From Dysgonomonas sp. UBA5412 (GTDB lineage Bacteria > Bacteroidota > Bacteroidia > Bacteroidales > Dysgonomonadaceae): a stretch of DNA of 18,911 nt. Both the position numbers and the translations under genes were made by a program. Of this stretch, positions 14,827 through 18,911 are shown piece by piece. Each line of letters starts with the position of its first letter. The stretch's first letter is position 1. The notes beneath the pieces were generated by a model, which did no database searches, was not told the DNA's origin, and saw only the letters and a program-made list of their open reading frames with translations. The stretch covers positions 138,443 through 157,353 of the forward strand of contig DHNQ01000027.1 of NCBI GenBank assembly GCA_002409595.1. The letters are read 5' to 3'.

Positions 14827-16015
14827 AAATATAGTGCTTGGTTGCTTATTGGCATTTAGCTCAATGGTTTATTCGCAAGATAATAATTCCGAGTTGAATA
14901 AGCTGATTGAAACGGCACTTGCCAATAATAAAGAATTAAGTTCGTATCAGTTGCAGTCCGAATCGTCAAAGGCCAATATCGGAACGGCTTTCGATATAGA
15001 TAAGACGACTGTTTATTATGGATACGATGAAAATAATATGGCTCCGAATGATAAAGCATTGAAGGTATTCGGCGTTGAGCAAACCTTTTCTTTCCCTACA
15101 GTATATGGAGCAAAACGTAGCGTCTACAAATCGCAATGGGAACAGAATAAGGCTTTGTACGAAATACAAAAGAATAAACTGATATTGGATATTTCTCTTG
15201 TATATGAGCAAATTGTTTATACGCAGAATAAGGAAAAGATGTATACGGAACTCGACAGTTTGTATTCAGCCTTCTCGAAAGCAGGCAGCCGAAAATTCGA
15301 ATTGGGAGAGAGTAATTATCTGGAAAAGATTACGGCAGAAGCTAAGTCGAAGCAAATATATACGACTCTGATTCAGTTGAAAAGCCAGAAACAGGCATTT
15401 TATGAACAACTGAAATCGTTGGTACAAAGTGAAGAGAATTTTCAGGTAGTTAACGACCGGCTGAGTTTATTGTATCTCGAAAATGCAAGCATTGGGAAAG
15501 AGTTGCATAAGAAATATTTGGAAACGACAAGCAATACCTATTCGTCACAATTGAAGTTGCAGAACCAGAATTGGCTACCCGACCTGAGCATTGAATTATT
15601 TACAGGAACAAATAAGAATTTGGGATACCGACAAAATGGTTTCCAGATTGGCATAGCCATCCCTTTATTTTTCAATGGAAACCTATCGAAACGTAAAACG
15701 GCCAAGTTGGAGCAACAAAGTTGGGAAGCCATGCGTAACAACCGTGAAATAAAGATGGAGAGTTTTTATATGCAAAAGCAAGCCGAATTGAACCAACACC
15801 GAGAAATGATTAAATATTATACCGAGAATGGACAATCGCTATCGAAAGAAATCATCAAGACCGCTAATATGAGCTACAAAAATGGCGAGATTGACTTTTT
15901 TCAGTACATTCAAAGTATGGAAAATGCGATTAGTATAGAGGTCGATTATCTGAATAATGTCCTTGCTTACAATACATCTTATCTGGAGTTACACTATTTT
16001 AATTTTAATGAATGA
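14810..16015 (+). CDS. TolC-family outer-membrane efflux protein
   Basis: 401-aa outer-membrane channel subunit partnering the RND pump. Signal peptide 1-22 (KKIFKNIVLGCLLAFSSMVYSQ). The mature protein has the TolC/OEP pattern of long Gln/Lys/Glu-rich helices: NKLIETALANNKELSSYQLQ near 29-48, and ELGESNYLEKITAEAKSKQ at about 164-182, where G-E-x-x-x-L-E is the family's helix motif. GFQIGIAIPLFFNG at about 277-290 is the conserved barrel strand with I-P-L-F. The repeated second half ends with NGEIDFFQYIQSMENAI. It is slightly shorter than Proteobacterial TolC proteins, as usual for CzcC/CusC relatives. It overlaps the pump gene by 17 bp and the adaptor gene by 4 bp. Confidence 0.88.
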   Translation: MKKIFKNIVLGCLLAFSSMVYSQDNNSELNKLIETALANNKELSSYQLQSESSKANIGTAFDIDKTTVYYGYDENNMAPNDKALKVFGVEQTFSFPTVYGAKRSVYKSQWEQNKALYEIQKNKLILDISLVYEQIVYTQNKEKMYTELDSLYSAFSKAGSRKFELGESNYLEKITAEAKSKQIYTTLIQLKSQKQAFYEQLKSLVQSEENFQVVNDRLSLLYLENASIGKELHKKYLETTSNTYSSQLKLQNQNWLPDLSIELFTGTNKNLGYRQNGFQIGIAIPLFFNGNLSKRKTAKLEQQSWEAMRNNREIKMESFYMQKQAELNQHREMIKYYTENGQSLSKEIIKTANMSYKNGEIDFFQYIQSMENAISIEVDYLNNVLAYNTSYLELHYFNFNE

Positions 16016-17148
16016 TGAAAAAATATTCCTATATATTATTTGCGTTGGCAATTGGCATTTTAGGTTCGTGCGGAGGAGAGAACAAATCGACTGGAGAAGA
16101 GTCTGTTTCGTCGGAAGATAATTCTTTAATAGAGATTACAAAAGAGCAGTTTAGCTCTATGAATATGGAAATAGCCCCATTGCAAGAACATGAGTTTGAT
16201 GCTGTAGTACGAGCATCGGGGAAAATAGATGTTCCTCCTCAGAAACGAGCAAAGGTGACTTCGTTCGTAGCTGGCTTCGTTAAATCTACCTCATTATTAG
16301 TAGGTAGTAAAGTAACGAAAGGGCAAGCTCTGCTGACCTTAGAAAGTCCTGAGTATATCGATATGCAGCAATCGTATATGGAAATAAGCAGCCGATTGAG
16401 CTATCTAAAATCGGAATACGAAAGGCAGAAGACCTTGTTTGAAGAAAAAATATCGTCTCAAAAGAAATATCTGGAAGCAGAGAGTGAATATAAACGTGCC
16501 AAAGCGACCCACGAAAGCCTTCGGCAGAAATTGAATATGCTCCGTATCAATCCTTCACAGGTAGAGCAAGGAAAGTTAGCTTCCTCAATCACGGTATATG
16601 CTCCTGTTTCGGGCGATGTAACACTGATTAATATCAATGTTGGCATGGCAATATCTCCTACCGATGTACTGATGGAAATTGTGGATACAAAAGCAATGCA
16701 CTTAGAATTGGCTGTATTTGAGAAAGATATATTCAATCTGAAAACAGGACAAAGGATAAAGTTTGTAATACCACAGGTTTCGACAGATGAGTTTGAAGCC
16801 CGTATATCTCAGATAGGTAAATCGATAGAAGGAAAAGACCGGATTATAAATGTATATGCCACATTAGATGATAACGCAAAAGAAAAGCTGATGACGGGAA
16901 TGTTTGTAGAAGCCCGAATTGTAGCCGATTCTCGAAATGCTTTGAGCGTTCCATTCGATGCGGTTGCAATAGAAGAGGGGAGTCATTTCTTGTTAATGTT
17001 GGAATCAGAAAAAGAGGGAAATTATACTTTCCGAAAGACCTTAGTTCAAATAGGCGAACGGAATGGGGATTGGATCGAAATTACTTCTGACAATAAAATA
17101 AGTTCTGACAGTAAAGTTTTGGTTAAGGGGGTGTATGATGTGATGTAA
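16012..17148 (+). CDS. RND periplasmic adaptor (membrane fusion) lipoprotein
   Basis: 378-aa CusB/CzcB-type adaptor bridging the pump and outer-membrane channel. The lipobox ILGSC places the lipidated Cys at C20, followed by a polar linker (GGENKSTGEESVSSED). The barrel-sandwich (lipoyl-like) halves are at about 80-115 (VTSFVAGFVKSTSLLVGSKV then TKGQALLTLESPEY) and 190-225 (VYAPVSGDVTLININVGMAI), separated by a coiled-coil hairpin at about 118-180. A beta-barrel and membrane-proximal domain complete it. There is no His/Met-rich metal-chaperone extension. ATG 16012 and ATG 16015 are consecutive; either could be used. It overlaps the outer-membrane factor gene by 4 bp. Confidence 0.9.
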   Translation: MMKKYSYILFALAIGILGSCGGENKSTGEESVSSEDNSLIEITKEQFSSMNMEIAPLQEHEFDAVVRASGKIDVPPQKRAKVTSFVAGFVKSTSLLVGSKVTKGQALLTLESPEYIDMQQSYMEISSRLSYLKSEYERQKTLFEEKISSQKKYLEAESEYKRAKATHESLRQKLNMLRINPSQVEQGKLASSITVYAPVSGDVTLININVGMAISPTDVLMEIVDTKAMHLELAVFEKDIFNLKTGQRIKFVIPQVSTDEFEARISQIGKSIEGKDRIINVYATLDDNAKEKLMTGMFVEARIVADSRNALSVPFDAVAIEEGSHFLLMLESEKEGNYTFRKTLVQIGERNGDWIEITSDNKISSDSKVLVKGVYDVM

Positions 17149-17195
17149 ATAGAAGGAAGTCTTATAGTAACTGAAGCATCGGTAGAAGATGATGA

Positions 17196-17555
17196 ATGAA
17201 TGATAGCCAGCGAACTAAAATGGATAGATTATTTGAAAGTATGCCTGCTCTAAAGGATTTTGAGTTTATTGTACGCCTATGCGAAACAATAAAAATTCCA
17301 CTTCAAATTGTGAAACAGATATTGTCGGGACAGAAAGCCGCATATTCGGGAGAGTTGTATTCACCAGAACATAAGCAAAACGTTGAAGCGAAAGAGGCGG
17401 TAGTTTCTATTGCTCGGGATAAGGAGAAAAAGCAGTGTTTGGCGATTGACGATATATATTATGTGGATTGGTTCAGGGAGCAGAAAAAGAAGTTTTTACA
17501 GAGTATTGGGGTAAAGATCAAAGAGCCAAAACAACAAAAAGGGTTGGGAAGATAG
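17196..17555 (+). CDS. Hypothetical 119-aa protein at the end of the efflux operon
   Basis: Charged, soluble-looking protein with no signal peptide or membrane segment. I do not recognise the family. Residues 14-45 (ESMPALKDFEFIVRLCETIK, then IPLQIVKQILSG) look helical. Residues 46-62 (QKAAYSGELYSPEHKQNVEA) could be a loop, and the Lys-rich tail ends KEPKQQKGLGR. It contains two Cys and few His, so it is not an obvious metal carrier. It starts 47 bp after the adaptor stop on the same strand, so it may be co-transcribed. The base composition resembles the operon more than the AT-rich cassette. An alternative start is Met-9 (17220). Function not assigned. Confidence 0.6.
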   Translation: MNDSQRTKMDRLFESMPALKDFEFIVRLCETIKIPLQIVKQILSGQKAAYSGELYSPEHKQNVEAKEAVVSIARDKEKKQCLAIDDIYYVDWFREQKKKFLQSIGVKIKEPKQQKGLGR

Positions 17556-17717
17556 AGAAAGCTTATAAATAAAGCTCGTAGAAGAGCTTAGGTAAGATAT
17601 CTTAGAGAGGCATATCGCTATTTATAGTGTATGAGATTTTTATTTTGAGTTCTTCTTTAATTGTAAAGTATTGGCAGATTAGACGAAACTTATTTTGAGT
17701 GACTGTAACATAAATTG

Positions 17718-17743
17718 AAGACAGGGAGGCAATTCCCTGTTTT
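17718..17743 (+). terminator. Intrinsic terminator before the Crp/Fnr gene
   Basis: ACAGGGA (17721-17727) and TCCCTGT (17734-17740) form a perfect 7-bp stem with a 6-nt loop, extendable by AAG/TTT pairs. TTTT follows at 17740-17743. It lies 165 bp after the 119-aa gene, so it could end the efflux operon transcript. A weaker hairpin, AAGCTC/GAGCTT, is at 17572-17589. Confidence 0.5.
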
Positions 17744-17767
17744 AGCATGAATTACAAAAATATTTAC

Positions 17768-17775
17768 TAACTTTA
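17768..17775 (+). promoter_or_regulatory. Possible -7 element for the Crp/Fnr gene
   Basis: TAACTTTA matches TAnnTTTG except at the last base, 31 bp before the ATG. The upstream -33 match is weak. Confidence 0.3.
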
Positions 17776-17806
17776 TATCTTTTGATTTAAAGATGTATAT
17801 AAATCT

Positions 17807-18343
17807 ATGCCTCATATAACGTTATCATTTTGGAGCGGAATAAAAGATTCTTTCGAGCAACGGACAATACCTTCAAAAACGGTTTTATTAAACGAAGGAG
17901 AGGTTGCCAAGAATCTCTATTATATTGAGAAAGGTTGCTTACGACTATACTTCTATAATGAGGGAAAAGACATTACTTTTCAATTCTTTTTTGAAGAAAG
18001 TATCGTTGCTTCATTTGATAGTATGTACGCAGGACAACCTAGTTTATTTTCTCTTGAGAGTATAGAACCTACTACAATTCGGACTGTCAGTAAGAAAGAT
18101 TTCTATGACCTGGTAAATAAAAGACCGGAAGCCAAACAAGAGTACGAACACAAAATAATAGATAGATTTCACACCTATCAAAAACTCTTTCTGTCACGTA
18201 TAAAGAATACTCCCCAACAGAGATATGAGGAATTGTTAAAAGAATACCCACATATATTGCAAAGAGTTCCTCAACATTACATTGCATCCTATCTTGGCAT
18301 AACTCCCGTTTCGTTAAGCAGAATCAGAAACAGGCGAACTTAA
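17807..18343 (+). CDS. Crp/Fnr-family transcriptional regulator
   Basis: 178-aa regulator with an N-terminal cyclic-nucleotide-binding-type beta-roll (about 15-105): TVLLNEGEVAKNLYYIEKGC then LRLYFYNEGKDITFQFFFEE. The C-terminal helix-turn-helix is RVPQHYIASYLGITPVSLSRIRNRR, ending two residues before the stop. There is no Cys cluster for an iron-sulfur centre, so it is not an Fnr-type oxygen sensor. This short Bacteroidota version usually has no cAMP-dependence shown; its ligand is unknown. The next gene, a cytochrome-b-like membrane protein, is 80 bp downstream on the same strand and is a plausible target. Start ATG 17807 is the first Met after a promoter-like element. Confidence 0.87.
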   Translation: MPHITLSFWSGIKDSFEQRTIPSKTVLLNEGEVAKNLYYIEKGCLRLYFYNEGKDITFQFFFEESIVASFDSMYAGQPSLFSLESIEPTTIRTVSKKDFYDLVNKRPEAKQEYEHKIIDRFHTYQKLFLSRIKNTPQQRYEELLKEYPHILQRVPQHYIASYLGITPVSLSRIRNRRT

Positions 18344-18423
18344 TTCATTTCTTTACAATTGTTATCGTCTTAATCCTTTTCACTTACCGACCTTTGTATT
18401 TATAATACTTAAAGATCGGCTGA

Positions 18424-18881
18424 ATGAGAAAAATATCATTAACAAAAGGAAAATCTATATTTATTATTGATTTAATTCTAATACCTGTATTTCTACTCTT
18501 GATATACAGTGGGGTGAAACTACATGTAGCAGGACATACCAGCAATCACGATCTCTGGGAGTATTGGGCATTATTACAGGATTTTTATCGCTTACTGTCG
18601 GAGGATTCCACATAAAGGCACATTGGGCATGGTATAGAAACTTTATAAAAAGTGGGATAGGGAAAAAAAGCAAAGTTACAATAGTCTTGTCTGTATTATT
18701 TTTAATGGAGACGATTACGGGGATTATTCTTATTTTATTTCTTGAAGGTGGAAATTCCTCTATCGGGATGTGGCATTATAGGCTTGGTCTTGTAATGATA
18801 GTATTTATATTGATTCATATTACTACCCGATTTTCATTGATGATGAAAGGATTAGGATGGAAGAAAAAAGACATAAGTTAA
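18424..18881 (+). pseudogene. DUF4405-like cytochrome-b-type membrane protein, frameshifted
   Basis: Two overlapping frames together encode one four-helix membrane protein. Frame 1 (18424-18615) gives helix 1 (IFIIDLILIPVFLLLIYSG) and KLHVAGHTSNHDLWEYWA, with H34, H38 and H42. The sequence then resumes in another frame, from about 18570, as IITGFLSLTVGGFHIKAHWA and WYRNFIKSG, followed by two more helices to the stop at 18881. Joined as ...EYWA-IITGF..., the product resembles DUF4405/cytochrome b561-like haem proteins, with His in G-H and H-x-x-x-H-W. One missing A after TGGGCA would restore the frame. The second frame has only a TTG start. It may be a recent mutation or a base-call error. Confidence 0.6.
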
Positions 18882-18911
18882 TTATATAAATGGACAGTGC
18901 CAAATATATTT

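Noticed and set aside
18389..18396. GACCTTTG as a -7 element for the DUF4405-like gene
   Set aside because: It differs from TAnnTTTG at the first base and has no -33 partner at the right distance; left out of the feature list.
1..18911. CRISPR arrays, tRNA or rRNA genes, intact insertion sequences
   Set aside because: I saw no regularly spaced repeats, no cloverleaf-like sequence and no complete transposase in either strand.

Overview
The window looks like a chromosome segment of a low-GC member of the Bacteroidota, probably Bacteroidales (a Dysgonomonas/Bacteroides-like organism). Evidence: several starts are preceded by the Bacteroidota -7 element TAnnTTTG instead of a Shine-Dalgarno sequence; the left end encodes secreted proteins typical of the phylum (an L-type lectin with an Ig-like domain, and a small protein with the GLLLPR motif); and there is a Bacteroidota-style CzcA/TolC/adaptor operon behind an OmpR-type two-component system. 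Genus is inference.

Layout. (1) 121-2322, minus strand: two adjacent exported surface proteins, divergent from a group III truncated haemoglobin (2581-2973). (2) 2974-3650: gene-poor DNA with a promoter-like element over a perfect 14-bp palindrome, two direct-repeat pairs and a hairpin. (3) 3651-6557: an AT-rich cassette of an HNH_5-type nuclease, a TcmP-like protein (three-Cys-motif partner) and a DUF5131/phage Gp37-Gp68 protein carrying CX6CX2C. The last two overlap by 4 bp. This cassette looks horizontally acquired and is the best candidate for an under-described (possibly defence) system. (4) 6558-8311: a decayed small replicon or phage remnant: a GC-rich perfect hairpin, a replication-initiation gene broken by a frameshift, and an unlisted 42-aa NUMOD3-type DNA-binding peptide in another frame inside the rep 3' end. 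(5) 8312-8443: the C-terminal stub of an AraC-family regulator with its own terminator. (6) 8534-9223: a VIT1/CCC1-type Fe/Mn transporter. (7) 9475-17555: a metal-resistance block of response regulator, histidine kinase, then CzcA-type RND pump, TolC-like outer-membrane factor, adaptor lipoprotein and an unrecognised 119-aa protein. (8) 17807-18881: a Crp/Fnr-type regulator followed by a frameshifted DUF4405/cytochrome-b-like membrane protein.

How the genes work together. The sensor kinase and regulator (2 nt apart) probably control the efflux operon. A direct repeat (AATCTTAAG twice, 11 bp apart) sits exactly where an OmpR-type activator would sit, just upstream of a perfect -7 element that lacks a recognisable -33. 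The pump has the D-F-G-x-x-x-D signature and downstream Glu of CzcA-type divalent-cation exporters, not the CusA Cu/Ag type. The neighbouring VIT1-like transporter fits a divalent-metal theme. Gene order is pump, outer-membrane factor, adaptor, with overlapping stop/start codons.
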